Assembly: GCA_021325375.1 (NCBI GenBank)
Contig: JAJPHG010000024.1
Coordinates: 62,001-126,000 of the forward strand
Length of the DNA: 64,000 nucleotides
DNA from: Alphaproteobacteria bacterium
Lineage (GTDB): Bacteria; Pseudomonadota; Alphaproteobacteria; Micropepsales; Micropepsaceae
Direction of reading: 5' to 3'
The position numbers were made by a program, and so were the translations under genes. The notes under the pieces were generated by a model that ran no database searches, was not told the origin of the DNA, and saw only the letters and a list, made by a program, of their open reading frames with translations. Below are positions 1 through 7,226 of the stretch, piece after piece; the stretch's first letter is position 1, and the number at the start of each line of letters is the position of its first letter.

Positions 1-249
1 GAGGCGTGACGGCGGCTCCCAGACGCGCACCTTGCCGTTGTCGCACTGCGAGCCATCGGTCGCGACCTGGTACCAGCGTCCGCCGATATGCGGCTCGATG
101 ATCGTCGCTTTGTAGGGCGCCTTGAGGAGCGTGTGCGACGCCGGCCACCAGCGCGCGATGTCCGTGGTGAAGACCTCGAAGGCGCGCGCGGGGGACACGT
201 TCACGCGCACGGATCTGCGCACCGGGGCGAGCGTGATGGTCTTGGTCAT
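1..249 (-). CDS. SRPBCC/AHSA1-family protein, 5'-terminal part only
   Basis: The reading frame begins at 249 and runs off the left edge, so only the first 83 codons are present. The visible part has the layout of the START-like SRPBCC (activator of Hsp90 ATPase homologue 1-like) fold: a first strand, the helix motif FEVFTTDIARWWP, then GGRWYQ and a later VRVWEPP strand. These domains form a hydrophobic ligand-binding cavity; the ligand is unknown here. Its ATG overlaps the stop of the ArsR gene (ATGA), so the two are translationally coupled. ArsR-SRPBCC pairs are common in proteobacteria and the regulator normally controls the pair. Family call is firm; specific role unknown. Confidence 0.85.
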   Translation of the reverse strand, partial: MTKTITLAPVRRSVRVNVSPARAFEVFTTDIARWWPASHTLLKAPYKATIIEPHIGGRWYQVATDGSQCDNGKVRVWEPPSRL

Positions 250-569
250 TCCCCCTCCTGCGGCTTCTCAGGCGCCTTTTCGGCCTCGGCGGCGAAGGCG
301 GCAAGCGCCTGGTCCCAGAACTGGTCCAGATAGCGGCGCACGGCGGCGAGGCCGTGCGGGTCGATGCAGTAGACGCGGCGCGTCCCTTCGGCGCGATCCG
401 TCACCAGACCTGCCTCCTTGAGCACCTTGAGATGCTGCGACACCGCCGGGCGGCTGACCGGCATGCCCTTGGCGATCCGCCCGACCGGTTGGGGCCCGTC
501 CAAAAGCCGCTCGAACACCGAGCGTCGCGTCGGATCAGCCAGGGCACCGAGGGCATTTTGGTAGGCCAT
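246..569 (-). CDS. ArsR-family winged-helix transcriptional regulator
   Basis: A 107-residue protein, the usual size for the family. The winged helix-turn-helix covers roughly residues 5-75, with the recognition helix at VSRPAVSQHLKVL and the wing at GTRRVYCID. The metal-sensing ELCVC motif of true ArsR/SmtB sensors is absent, so it is probably a non-metal regulator. The tail (about residues 95-107) is charged and low-complexity. The gene is first in a two-gene operon with the SRPBCC gene (4-nt overlap). Three half-sites of a GTAAGTT/AACTTAC palindrome sit immediately upstream, which suggests autoregulation. Confidence 0.92.
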   Translation of the reverse strand: MAYQNALGALADPTRRSVFERLLDGPQPVGRIAKGMPVSRPAVSQHLKVLKEAGLVTDRAEGTRRVYCIDPHGLAAVRRYLDQFWDQALAAFAAEAEKAPEKPQEGE

Positions 570-570
570 G

Positions 571-604
571 ACTTACGGTAAGTTAAAACTTACAAAACTG
601 TCAA
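571..604 (-). promoter_or_regulatory. Promoter and probable ArsR operator
   Basis: Reading on the minus strand, a perfect -35 TTGACA lies at 604-599. The DNA between it and the start codon holds a perfect inverted repeat, GTAAGTT (578-584), AA, AACTTAC (587-593), plus a third half-site ACTTAC (571-576) that pairs with GTAAGT (578-583). Normal spacing from the -35 would place transcription start at or next to the A of the ArsR ATG at 569, giving a leaderless or nearly leaderless message. The -10 match is weak, as often seen in regulated promoters. Confidence 0.6.
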
Positions 605-631
605 GCCCGGAAAACTAGGAATCCTATAGCG

Positions 632-1987
632 CTACACATTCAGCAGCAGATGCTGCCGTTCCCAGGGGGAGATGACCTGCTGGTAGGCGTCGTGCTCCGA
701 CGCCTTCACGTCGCTGTAGAGGGAGACGAATTCCGCGCCCAGCATGTCCTTGAGATCCGCGCAGCCGCGGAAGCGGCCGACGGCATCGAGGATATGGCGC
801 GGGAGCTGGTAGCGCGAGGATTCATACGCGTTGCCCTCCATCGCCTTGGTCGGCACGAGGTTCTCGATCATGCCCAGATAGCCGCAGGCGAGCGACGCCG
901 CGATCGCCAGATACGGATTGGCGTCGGCGCCGGGCACACGGTTCTCGACGCGGCGGTTCTTCGCGTCCGAGATCGGCACGCGCAGGCCCACGGTGCGGTT
1001 CTCGTGGCCCCAATGGGTGTTGATCGGTGCCGACAGGAACCGCACCAGCCTGCGATACGAGTTCACGAACGGCGCGATCATCGGCATCGCCGCGGGCAGG
1101 TATTTCTGCAAGCCCCCGATATGGGCGAGGAACAGGCGCGTGTCCTTGCCGTGCTTGTTGGCGAACAGGCTCTTGCCCTTGTGGTCGACGACGCTCTGAT
1201 GGATGTGCATCGCCGAGCCCGGCTCCTGCTCGTAGGGCTTGGCCATGAACGTCGCGTAGATGTCGTGGCGCAGCGCCGCCTGGCGCACCGTGCGCTTGAA
1301 CAGGAAGGTCTGGTCGGCGAGCGCGAGCGGATCGCCGTGGTTGAAGTTCATCTCGACCTGGGCGACACCCTCCTCGTGGATCAGGCTGTCGATGCCGATC
1401 TCCTGCGCCTCGCAATAATCGTAGACGTCCTCGAACAAGGGATCGAACTCGTTGACCGCGTCGATGCCGTAGGCCTGGCGCCCCGATTGCGGACGGCCGT
1501 TCTTGCCCGCCGGCGGCTGCAGCGGATAGTCGGGATCGATGTTCTTGGCGGCGAGGAAGAATTCGAGCTCGGGCGCCACCACCGGCCGCCAGCCCTTGTC
1601 CTCGTAGAAGCGCAGCACGCGCTGCAGGATCGCGCGCGGCGCATAGGGGATCGCCTCGCCGTTCTGGCGCGCGCAATCGCAGATCACCTGCGCCGTCGGC
1701 TCCTTGTACCAGGGCACGATGCGCAGCGTGTCGAGATCGGGCGACAGCGCCATGTCCGGCGCCTGATAGGTGAGGATCTCCGTCTCCGCGTCGGCGCCGG
1801 TGACCATCTGGCCGAAGATCGATTCCGGCAGGCGCAGCGTGCCCCCGCGGATCGCGCTCAGGAATTTCGTCGTCGGCAGGATCTTGCCGCGCGCGATCCC
1901 GCCCATGTCCGAGACCAGGCACTCGACCTCGCCGACGCGGCGCTCCTTCAGCCAGTCGGCGATCTCTTCGTAAGTCTCGCGGTTCAT
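632..1987 (-). CDS. puuA: Glutamine synthetase-family protein, probable gamma-glutamylputrescine synthetase
   Basis: 451 residues from the ATG at 1987. An upstream in-frame extension lies inside the preceding gene and is rejected. The glutamine synthetase fold is clear: N-terminal beta-grasp region, then GSAMHIHQS and NRTVGLRVP of the ATP/glutamate site and RVENRVPGADANPYL near the C-terminus. Members of this branch ligate glutamate to amines such as putrescine rather than to ammonia. The gene overlaps by 4 nt the upstream class I amidotransferase-like hydrolase, the pairing found in the Puu polyamine-degradation pathway. Substrate is inferred from family and context; another amine is possible. 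Cytoplasmic. Confidence 0.85.
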   Translation of the reverse strand: MNRETYEEIADWLKERRVGEVECLVSDMGGIARGKILPTTKFLSAIRGGTLRLPESIFGQMVTGADAETEILTYQAPDMALSPDLDTLRIVPWYKEPTAQVICDCARQNGEAIPYAPRAILQRVLRFYEDKGWRPVVAPELEFFLAAKNIDPDYPLQPPAGKNGRPQSGRQAYGIDAVNEFDPLFEDVYDYCEAQEIGIDSLIHEEGVAQVEMNFNHGDPLALADQTFLFKRTVRQAALRHDIYATFMAKPYEQEPGSAMHIHQSVVDHKGKSLFANKHGKDTRLFLAHIGGLQKYLPAAMPMIAPFVNSYRRLVRFLSAPINTHWGHENRTVGLRVPISDAKNRRVENRVPGADANPYLAIAASLACGYLGMIENLVPTKAMEGNAYESSRYQLPRHILDAVGRFRGCADLKDMLGAEFVSLYSDVKASEHDAYQQVISPWERQHLLLNV

Positions 1988-2733
1988 CGAACCGCCTCCT
2001 GTAAGCTTTCCGCGAATGCGCCGAAGATCGCGCGGCTGAGCTCGTCCTGCGACCAATGCCACTCCGGATGCCACTGCACGCCGAGCAGGAAGCCCTTTGC
2101 GGACGGCATCGACACCGCCTCTATCTGTCCGTCGGGCGCGACCGCATCGGCATGCAGCGCGGGCGCGAGCTTGTCGATGCCCTGGCTGTGCAGCGAGTTC
2201 ACCTGGAACGAGCCCGCGCCGACGATGTCGGCGAAGAGGCAGCCGGGCTCGATCTGCACCGCATGCACCGGGGCGTATTGCGTCTCCAGCGGCGCGTCGG
2301 TGTCCTCACGGTGGTCCATGCGGCCAGGGATTTCCTGGATGTGCTGATGGAGCGTGCCGCCGAACGCGACGTTCAACTCCTGGAAGCCCCGGCACACGCA
2401 CAAGACCGGCTTGCCCGCGGCGATCGCCGCCTTGAGCAGCGGGATCGCGGTGTCGTCGCGGCGCTCGTCCTGCATCACGCCCTCGCGCGGCGCCGTGCCG
2501 CCATAGAGCCTGGGCGAGACGTTCGACGGCGATCCGGTGAACAGGAATCCGTCGACGCTTGCGACAAGCTCCTCGACCGGGATCGGCGGCGAGAGCACGG
2601 GGACGAGCAGCGGCAGCGCCTGGGCGCCGTCGCGCACGGCCGCGATGTACTTCTCGCCGACCATGTGGAAGGGGTGCTTGCCGACCATGCGATGGTCGCA
2701 AGGGATGCCGACAATGGGGGCGCGGGGATGCAT
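1984..2733 (-). CDS. puuD: Gamma-glutamyl-gamma-aminobutyrate hydrolase family protein
   Basis: 249 residues from the ATG at 2733. It is a class I glutamine-amidotransferase-like hydrolase: the nucleophile elbow is LCVCRGFQ (Cys-Arg-Gly pattern) and the catalytic His-Glu pair is in GVQWHPEW near the C-terminus. Family members cleave gamma-glutamyl-GABA to glutamate and GABA, the last step of the pathway started by PuuA. Its stop overlaps the start of the glutamine synthetase-like gene, so the two form an operon. No puuB/puuC homologue or PuuR regulator lies next to it in this window. Confidence 0.87.
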   Translation of the reverse strand: MHPRAPIVGIPCDHRMVGKHPFHMVGEKYIAAVRDGAQALPLLVPVLSPPIPVEELVASVDGFLFTGSPSNVSPRLYGGTAPREGVMQDERRDDTAIPLLKAAIAAGKPVLCVCRGFQELNVAFGGTLHQHIQEIPGRMDHREDTDAPLETQYAPVHAVQIEPGCLFADIVGAGSFQVNSLHSQGIDKLAPALHADAVAPDGQIEAVSMPSAKGFLLGVQWHPEWHWSQDELSRAIFGAFAESLQEAVR

Positions 2734-2964
2734 GGGTAGGGCTCTTTGATGGGCTTGGCCTAGCACGCCCTTTCGCGGGGCGGCAAGCACGCCGCAAACA
2801 CCCCCCTCTTGACAAAAACGAGGCCCGACGCGGCCTAGGCAATTTTGTTGCCGGACGCGCATAAAGTGCCCAGAAATGGGACTTTAAGGACTGCGGGCGA
2901 AGCTGTTCCCTAGAGACTCCGTAGGCGGATGAATTTCAGTTCGCCGTGAAAAATAAATTTCGGA

Positions 2965-3216
2965 ATGCTTGACAACAAGCGCAGCAATCAGGTTCGTCGT
3001 ATACCTCTTGACCGATTGGCTAACGAGCGTGCCGTGAGCAAAGTTCAGCGAATTGAATCAGAAGCCGACTATGGTCGGGCGCTCAAGGAAATCGAGCGCT
3101 ACTTTGTGTACGAACCCGCGCTCGGCTCACGCGAGGGCGATCACTTCAACATGCTTGCCGCACTGATCGAAAGCTACGAAGAGAAGTACTGGCCGATCGC
3201 AGGTGTTCAGACATAA
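2965..3216 (+). CDS. HigA-like antitoxin N-terminal fragment (truncated)
   Basis: An 83-residue reading frame, visibly less GC-rich than its surroundings. The segment IESEADYGRALKEIERYF followed by an acidic GD...LAALIESYEEKYWPI matches the N-terminal part of HigA-type antitoxins, in which an XRE DNA-binding domain normally follows. Here the frame stops right after that motif, with no helix-turn-helix downstream and no HigB toxin adjacent. It may be a remnant or a stand-alone short protein. A GTG at 3034 would give a 60-residue version that starts just before the conserved region. Expression is uncertain. Confidence 0.55.
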   Translation: MLDNKRSNQVRRIPLDRLANERAVSKVQRIESEADYGRALKEIERYFVYEPALGSREGDHFNMLAALIESYEEKYWPIAGVQT

Positions 3217-3222
3217 CCGCGC

Positions 3223-3298
3223 TGCCCTCACGCTTCGACAGGCTCAGCATGAGGGTGTGCTACAAGCCCTCACCCTGAGCTTGTCGAAGGGTGAGAGA
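3223..3298. repeat. Paired REP-like palindromes (CTTCGACAAGCTCA family)
   Basis: Two inverted copies of a short repeat, one reading CTCACGCTTCGACAGGCTCAGCATGAG and the mirror copy with core CTGAGCTTGTCGAAGG, lie between the HigA-like ORF and the LolA-like gene. The same pair occurs at 48991-49063. Such bacterial interspersed mosaic-like palindromes are non-coding and common in alphaproteobacterial intergenic DNA. Here the pair sits after two convergent stop codons, where it could also protect or end transcripts. Confidence 0.7.
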
Positions 3299-3307
3299 CA
3301 GTGATCG

Positions 3308-3925
3308 CTACTCGTCCTTCTTGTGCGCGAAGGGGTTCTTGTCGGGGAGGACGAAGAGCGAGGCCGGGAGGTCGACGCCGGTCTGCACGTCGCGCAGCGC
3401 CACCGTCGTGGACAGGCCCTGGTTGTCGATCACCGTCCATTGCCGCAGCTCCAGGCTCGGCATGGCGAAGGTGAGCGCGATGTCGGCGTGGACGCCGAAA
3501 TTGCTCGAGCGCGCTCTTACGATGAGCGCGTCCTGCTGATGCTCGACGCCGACGATCTCATGGTTGCGCTTGAGATCGATCGTGTCGGCCAGGATGAGGT
3601 CGAGCGGCGTCTGCGACAGCGGATAGCGGTCGACCGTCTTTAGCTTGATGTTCTCGATCGCGACCGTCGAGCCGTCGGAGACGATCAGCGTCGGCGCCGG
3701 CGCCTCGTACTGGAAGCGCACGCGCCCGGGCTTCACGAGCGAGATCTGCCCCTGGTCGACCTGCCCGTCCGGCCCGATCTGCACAAAGCCGCCTTTCAGC
3801 GTACGGATCGAGTTCAGATAGGCGCTGACGCGGTCAAGATCGGCGCGGTCCGCGTCGCTGAGCGTGCGTGCGGCGGCGGGGGTGGCGGCGGCGAGCAAAG
3901 CTGCCGCAACCATTCCCAATGTCAT
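3308..3925 (-). CDS. lolA: LolA-like outer-membrane lipoprotein carrier
   Basis: 205 residues from the ATG at 3925. Features are a hydrophobic export signal (VAAALLAAATPAAA), the LolA segment LNSIRTLKGGFVQIGPDG, then FQYEAPAPTLIVSDG and YPLSQTPLDLIL. LolA proteins carry lipoproteins across the periplasm from LolCDE to LolB. The start is debatable: the ATG at 3925 sits in the end of a palindromic repeat and is directly preceded by its GGCCCGC hairpin, and the short form lacks a basic n-region. A start at 4003 (231 residues) would translate the repeat into a basic n-region. Family call good, exact N-terminus uncertain. Confidence 0.83.
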   Translation of the reverse strand: MTLGMVAAALLAAATPAAARTLSDADRADLDRVSAYLNSIRTLKGGFVQIGPDGQVDQGQISLVKPGRVRFQYEAPAPTLIVSDGSTVAIENIKLKTVDRYPLSQTPLDLILADTIDLKRNHEIVGVEHQQDALIVRARSSNFGVHADIALTFAMPSLELRQWTVIDNQGLSTTVALRDVQTGVDLPASLFVLPDKNPFAHKKDE

Positions 3926-4043
3926 GGCCCGCAAATGCGGGCCACCCAGGTGACGCTTGCCCGCGCGCCCCAAACAATTTCTCAAAGAACCTTGCAGCAT
4001 CATGCACAGTCCAACTGGGTGGCCCGCATTTGCGGGCCATGAC
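3921..4043. repeat. Composite palindromic element, copy A
   Basis: The left end is GTCATGGCCCGC followed by its hairpin mate and CCACCCAGGTGAC (3921-3954). The right end is the mirror image, CTGGGTGGCCCGC...GGGCCATGAC (4015-4043). About 60 bases separate them. Three further copies are at 26438-26614, 52102-52270 and 61504-61581. This copy overlaps the 5' end of the LolA-like gene. Confidence 0.8.
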
Positions 4044-4083
4044 AGTTTTGATTGCTAGACAGCCATTACGGCGGAAAGAAGAA

Positions 4084-4689
4084 CTACGCCGCCTGCGCCC
4101 GCATCTTGGGGCACAGACCGTTGATCAGGAGCTGGATCACGCCTTCCAGCTCGCGCTCGAGCTTGGGCAGGGTCAGCTTCGACCACAGCTGCGGATAGCG
4201 GAACTTCATGGTCGCGGCCTGGATCATCTCGGCGGTGAATTCCTTGTCCTCGGGCACGAACTCGCCGCGGCGCTCGGCCTCGAGCATCAGCTCGACCAGG
4301 ATCTTGCGCTCCTCGCGCAGCATCCAATTGGCGAATTCGGGGCGCTCGCGCGAGATCACCAGCGCCATCTCGTAGGCGCGCGGGTCCTTCTCCAGCTTGT
4401 GATAGGTGCGGCGCAGTTCCTCGAACAGCAGGTCGTGCAGGCGCTGGCGGGCGTCCTTGCCCGCCGTCACCGCGAGCTTGCGCATATGGTCGAGATGCTT
4501 GGAATAGTCCTCGGTCGCGATGGCCTCGGCGATGTCGAGCTTGCCGGGATAAAAGCGGTAGAGGTTGCCCGGCGACATCGTGCAGTCGGTGGCGATCTCG
4601 GCCATCGTGGTCTTGGCATAGCCGAAATGCGAAAAGCGCTTCTTGGCGGCTTGAACGATCTGTTCGCAGATGGTGTCTTTTTCAGCCAT
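4084..4689 (-). CDS. TetR-family transcriptional regulator
   Basis: 201 residues, typical for TetR. The N-terminal helix-turn-helix occupies about residues 10-56, with KTTMAEIATDCTMSPGNLYRFY as turn and recognition helix. The all-helical C-terminal half is the ligand/dimer domain and gives no ligand clue. An SD-like GGGAAAG lies upstream of the ATG. The gene is divergent from gpsA with about 120 bp between them, so it may act on that shared region, but no convincing long palindrome was seen there. Confidence 0.9.
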   Translation of the reverse strand: MAEKDTICEQIVQAAKKRFSHFGYAKTTMAEIATDCTMSPGNLYRFYPGKLDIAEAIATEDYSKHLDHMRKLAVTAGKDARQRLHDLLFEELRRTYHKLEKDPRAYEMALVISRERPEFANWMLREERKILVELMLEAERRGEFVPEDKEFTAEMIQAATMKFRYPQLWSKLTLPKLERELEGVIQLLINGLCPKMRAQAA

Positions 4690-4809
4690 GAACGCTTTCC
4701 CGGGCGCCGCTCTTGGGCGGCTGTTGTTATCGATTCCACGACAAACGTAATGGATATTTCTGAATAATCAATGATCCGTTCAATCTTTTGCACCGCAGCA
4801 CAGGCCAAG

Positions 4810-5793
4810 ATGAAAGAAAATACAGAAAACTCAAAAGCTTATGAGACGGTCGGGGTGATCGGCGCGGGAGCTTGGGGTACGGCCCTGGCCTTCGCCGCCG
4901 CCCAAGCCGGCCGCCAAGTGACCTTATGGGCGCGCGAGAGCGAGGTCGTGGACCAGATACGCGGCAGCCGGGAAAACCGCATGTTCCTGCCGGGCGTGAC
5001 GCTGCCGGACACGATCGAGGCGACCGACGACATGGCGAAGGCCGCGAGCGCTGAGGCGCTGCTCGTCGTCGTGCCCGCCCAGCATCTGCGCGAGAGCGTG
5101 AAGGGCCTGGGCCAGGCAAAGCCGCTGGTGCTCTGCGCCAAGGGCATCGAGAAGGCGACCGGCAAGCTGCTCACCGAGGTGCTTGCCGAGGCAGCGCCGG
5201 AGTGCGAGCCCGCGATCCTCTCGGGTCCATCCTTCGCGCGCGACGTGGCGCGCGGGCTGCCGACCGCCGTCACCATCGCCGCGCGCATGGACATCGCGCT
5301 GCGCCTTCAGGCGACGCTCGGCCATGCGACGTTCAGGCCCTATGCGAGCGACGATCCGGTCGGCGTCGCGCTCGGGGGCGCGGCGAAGAACGTCTATGCC
5401 ATCGCCTGCGGCATCGTCGACGGGCTGGGCTTGGGTGAAAGCGCGCGCGCGGCGCTGATCGCGCGCAGCTTCGCGGAGCTGACGCGGCTCGGCCAGGCGC
5501 TCGGCGCGCGGCCCGACACGCTGATGGGGCTCTCCGGTCTCGGCGATCTGGTCCTGACCGCGACCAGCACGACCTCGCGCAATTTCAGCTACGGCCGCGC
5601 GCTCGGCGAGGGCCGCGAGGCGGGCCACGCGCTCGCCGAAGGCGTCGAGACCGCGCCCGCCCTCGTCAAGCGCGCGCGCGCCGAAGGCGTTGAGCTTCCC
5701 GTCGCCGAGGCCGTGGCGGCGGTGCTCGACGGTACCCTGCCGCTCGGCGAAGCTGTGCTACGCTTGATGAGCCGCCCGCTGAAGCCCGAATAG
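4810..5793 (+). CDS. gpsA: NAD(P)-dependent glycerol-3-phosphate dehydrogenase
   Basis: 327 residues from the ATG at 4810, the usual length; an ATG at 4771 would add 13 residues without homology. The Rossmann motif is GVIGAGAWGTALA at about residues 15-27, followed by LSGPSFARDVA, the catalytic lysine in AAKNVYAIACG, and GLSGLGDLVLTATS. The enzyme reduces dihydroxyacetone phosphate to sn-glycerol 3-phosphate, the backbone for phospholipids. It is followed at short spacing by YciI and EVE genes, probably one transcript. Confidence 0.95.
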   Translation: MKENTENSKAYETVGVIGAGAWGTALAFAAAQAGRQVTLWARESEVVDQIRGSRENRMFLPGVTLPDTIEATDDMAKAASAEALLVVVPAQHLRESVKGLGQAKPLVLCAKGIEKATGKLLTEVLAEAAPECEPAILSGPSFARDVARGLPTAVTIAARMDIALRLQATLGHATFRPYASDDPVGVALGGAAKNVYAIACGIVDGLGLGESARAALIARSFAELTRLGQALGARPDTLMGLSGLGDLVLTATSTTSRNFSYGRALGEGREAGHALAEGVETAPALVKRARAEGVELPVAEAVAAVLDGTLPLGEAVLRLMSRPLKPE

Positions 5794-5811
5794 CCCAAAT
5801 AGGAGAATCCC

Positions 5812-6102
5812 ATGCTCTTCGTCGCGACCTGCATCGACAAGGAGAACGCGCTCGCCCTGCGCATGGCGACGCGCGACGCGCATTTCGCCTATGTGCGCGA
5901 CACCGGCGCGGTGCGGCTGGGCGGACCGTTCCTCGACGCCAAGGGCGACATGGCGGGCAGCCTCATCATCTTCGAGGCGGAGGATCTCGACGCGGCGCGC
6001 GCGTGGCACCAGAACGATCCCCACAAGAAGGCCGGGCTGTTCACGCATTCCGAGGTGCGGCCGTGGAAGGCGACGGCGAATTTCTGCGAGGCGAAGCTGT
6101 GA
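5812..6102 (+). CDS. YciI family protein
   Basis: 96 residues with a good SD (TAGGAG) before the ATG. It has the ferredoxin-like YCII fold: N-terminal MLFVATCIDKENAL, a conserved histidine in RDAHFAYV, GGPFLD, and the GSLIIFEAEDLDAARAW strand-helix. YciI proteins are small dimers of mostly unknown function, related to enzymes such as muconolactone isomerase-like proteins. The frequent alphaproteobacterial order gpsA-YciI-EVE is seen here, with the stop overlapping the EVE start codon. Confidence 0.88.
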   Translation: MLFVATCIDKENALALRMATRDAHFAYVRDTGAVRLGGPFLDAKGDMAGSLIIFEAEDLDAARAWHQNDPHKKAGLFTHSEVRPWKATANFCEAKL

Positions 6103-6515
6103 GCACCTGGCTCTTCAAGACCGAGCCCGAGACGTTCTCCTGGGAGATGCAGAAGACGCGCGGGGCCAAGGGCGAGCCGTGGAGCGGCGTGCGCAACTAC
6201 GCCGCCGCCAAGCACATGAAGGCGATGAAGAAGGGCGACCTCGGCTTCTTCTACCACACCGGCGACGAGAAGCAGATCGTGGGCATCGTCGAGGTCATCG
6301 CCGAATACAAGCCCGACCCGACCGACGAGACCGGAAAGTTCGGCCTCGTCCACGTCAAGGCGGTGAAGGACGTCCCAAAGCCCGTGACGCTGGCGCAAGT
6401 GAAGGCCGATCCCAAGCTGAAAGACATGGTGCTGGTGCGCGAGCCGCGCCTGTCGGTGCAGCCCGTGAGCGAGGCGGAGTGGAAGCACATCTGCAAGCTC
6501 GGCGGGGTGAAGTAG
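6099..6515 (+). CDS. EVE domain-containing protein
   Basis: 138 residues from the GTG at 6099, which overlaps the YciI stop (GTGA). The PUA-like EVE domain is complete: start STWLFKTEP, the turn WSGVRNYAA, KGDLGFFYHTGDEKQIVGI and the C-terminal RLSVQPVSEAEW. EVE/ASCH domains bind modified bases or RNA; the role of this stand-alone family is not established. It lies in an apparent operon with gpsA and YciI and is convergent with the vapC gene, with a 1-nt gap between stops. Confidence 0.9.
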   Translation: MSTWLFKTEPETFSWEMQKTRGAKGEPWSGVRNYAAAKHMKAMKKGDLGFFYHTGDEKQIVGIVEVIAEYKPDPTDETGKFGLVHVKAVKDVPKPVTLAQVKADPKLKDMVLVREPRLSVQPVSEAEWKHICKLGGVK

Positions 6516-6516
6516 G

Positions 6517-6924
6517 TCAAGCCCGCATTATGCGAAGGCCGGCGTAGCGGGCAAAGGTGCCGTCGCTGCTGATCAGCACCATGTTCTCTGCAAGCGCCTG
6601 CGCGATCATTACGCGATCGAACGGGTCCTTGTGATGCTGCGGCAACGCCGCTGACGCCAGGGCATGGTGCAGTTCCACGGGAAGCAATTCGAGGTTCGAG
6701 GACTGCAGCGCGGCCGTGATTGGAGCCGAACCATAGGCGGTCATCGAGGCAAAATACGGCAGCTTTCCCTTGGCAGCCTTGATCGCCATTTCCCAAATCG
6801 AGGCCAAGCTGACGAAGAGTTCATTCGATGGGTCTTCTATCGCTTGGCGCGCTTCTTGGCGGAGCGCTTGCGGCTCGTTTTCGAACCTGATGAACGCGTT
6901 GGAGTCGAGGAGGTAGCGGGCCAT
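6517..6924 (-). CDS. vapC: VapC-type PIN-domain toxin
   Basis: 135 residues. The PIN ribonuclease acidic residues are visible: Asp in YLLDSNAF near the N-terminus, Glu in SIWEMAIK (about residue 45), Asp in KDPFDRVMIAQA and Asp in ISSDGTF. VapC toxins cut tRNA or rRNA when released from antitoxin. Its start lies 88 nt inside the 3' part of the upstream Phd-type antitoxin frame, so the two are strictly coupled. Probably functional; all four acidic positions are intact. Confidence 0.9.
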   Translation of the reverse strand: MARYLLDSNAFIRFENEPQALRQEARQAIEDPSNELFVSLASIWEMAIKAAKGKLPYFASMTAYGSAPITAALQSSNLELLPVELHHALASAALPQHHKDPFDRVMIAQALAENMVLISSDGTFARYAGLRIMRA

Positions 6925-7226
6925 GTCGGGTCATACTCCCTCGGTTCATCCTGAAAGGCCTTGAAATCGCGCAATATCTCCTCGTCCCATTTTTTCGAGT
7001 CGATATCGAATTGCGGAGAACTGTAATAAGCGCGCTCCTCCGGCGTCATGAATTTCGCCCATTGGCCGCCAACGCGCTTCTTGGGTTTTTCCTCGCTAGC
7101 CACGACCACCAGCTTGACCATCGGCTTGCCGTTCTTGGCGATGATGATCTCCTCGCCCTTCGCAGCGTCTTCGACGAGCTGCGAGAGCTTGGTCTTGGCT
7201 TCGTAGAGATTGACCTGACGCGACAT
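6837..7226 (-). CDS. Phd/YefM-type antitoxin with extended basic C-terminus
   Basis: 129 residues from the ATG at 7226. The N-terminal DNA-binding domain is typical: VNLYEAKTKLSQLVEDAAKG and IIIAKNGKPMVKLVV. It neutralises the VapC encoded downstream and represses the operon. It is unusually long: the last ~29 codons overlap vapC in another frame and encode a Ser/Thr/Arg/Lys-rich tail. The part before the overlap (DEEILRDFKAFQDEP) would by itself make a normal toxin-binding segment. Upstream lie a strong promoter and an inverted repeat over the start codon. Confidence 0.88.
   Translation of the reverse strand: MSRQVNLYEAKTKLSQLVEDAAKGEEIIIAKNGKPMVKLVVVASEEKPKKRVGGQWAKFMTPEERAYYSSPQFDIDSKKWDEEILRDFKAFQDEPREYDPTWPATSSTPTRSSGSKTSRKRSAKKRAKR

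Noticed and set aside
650-2347. Long open frame antisense to the glutamine synthetase-like gene
   Set aside because: It is an opposite-strand shadow of a GC-rich gene, with no recognisable domain; the minus-strand gene has clear motifs and an operon structure.
2809-2844. TTGACA at 2809 as a promoter for the HigA-like gene
   Set aside because: No acceptable -10 at 16-18 nt, and it would start about 120 bp upstream of the ORF; too weak to list.
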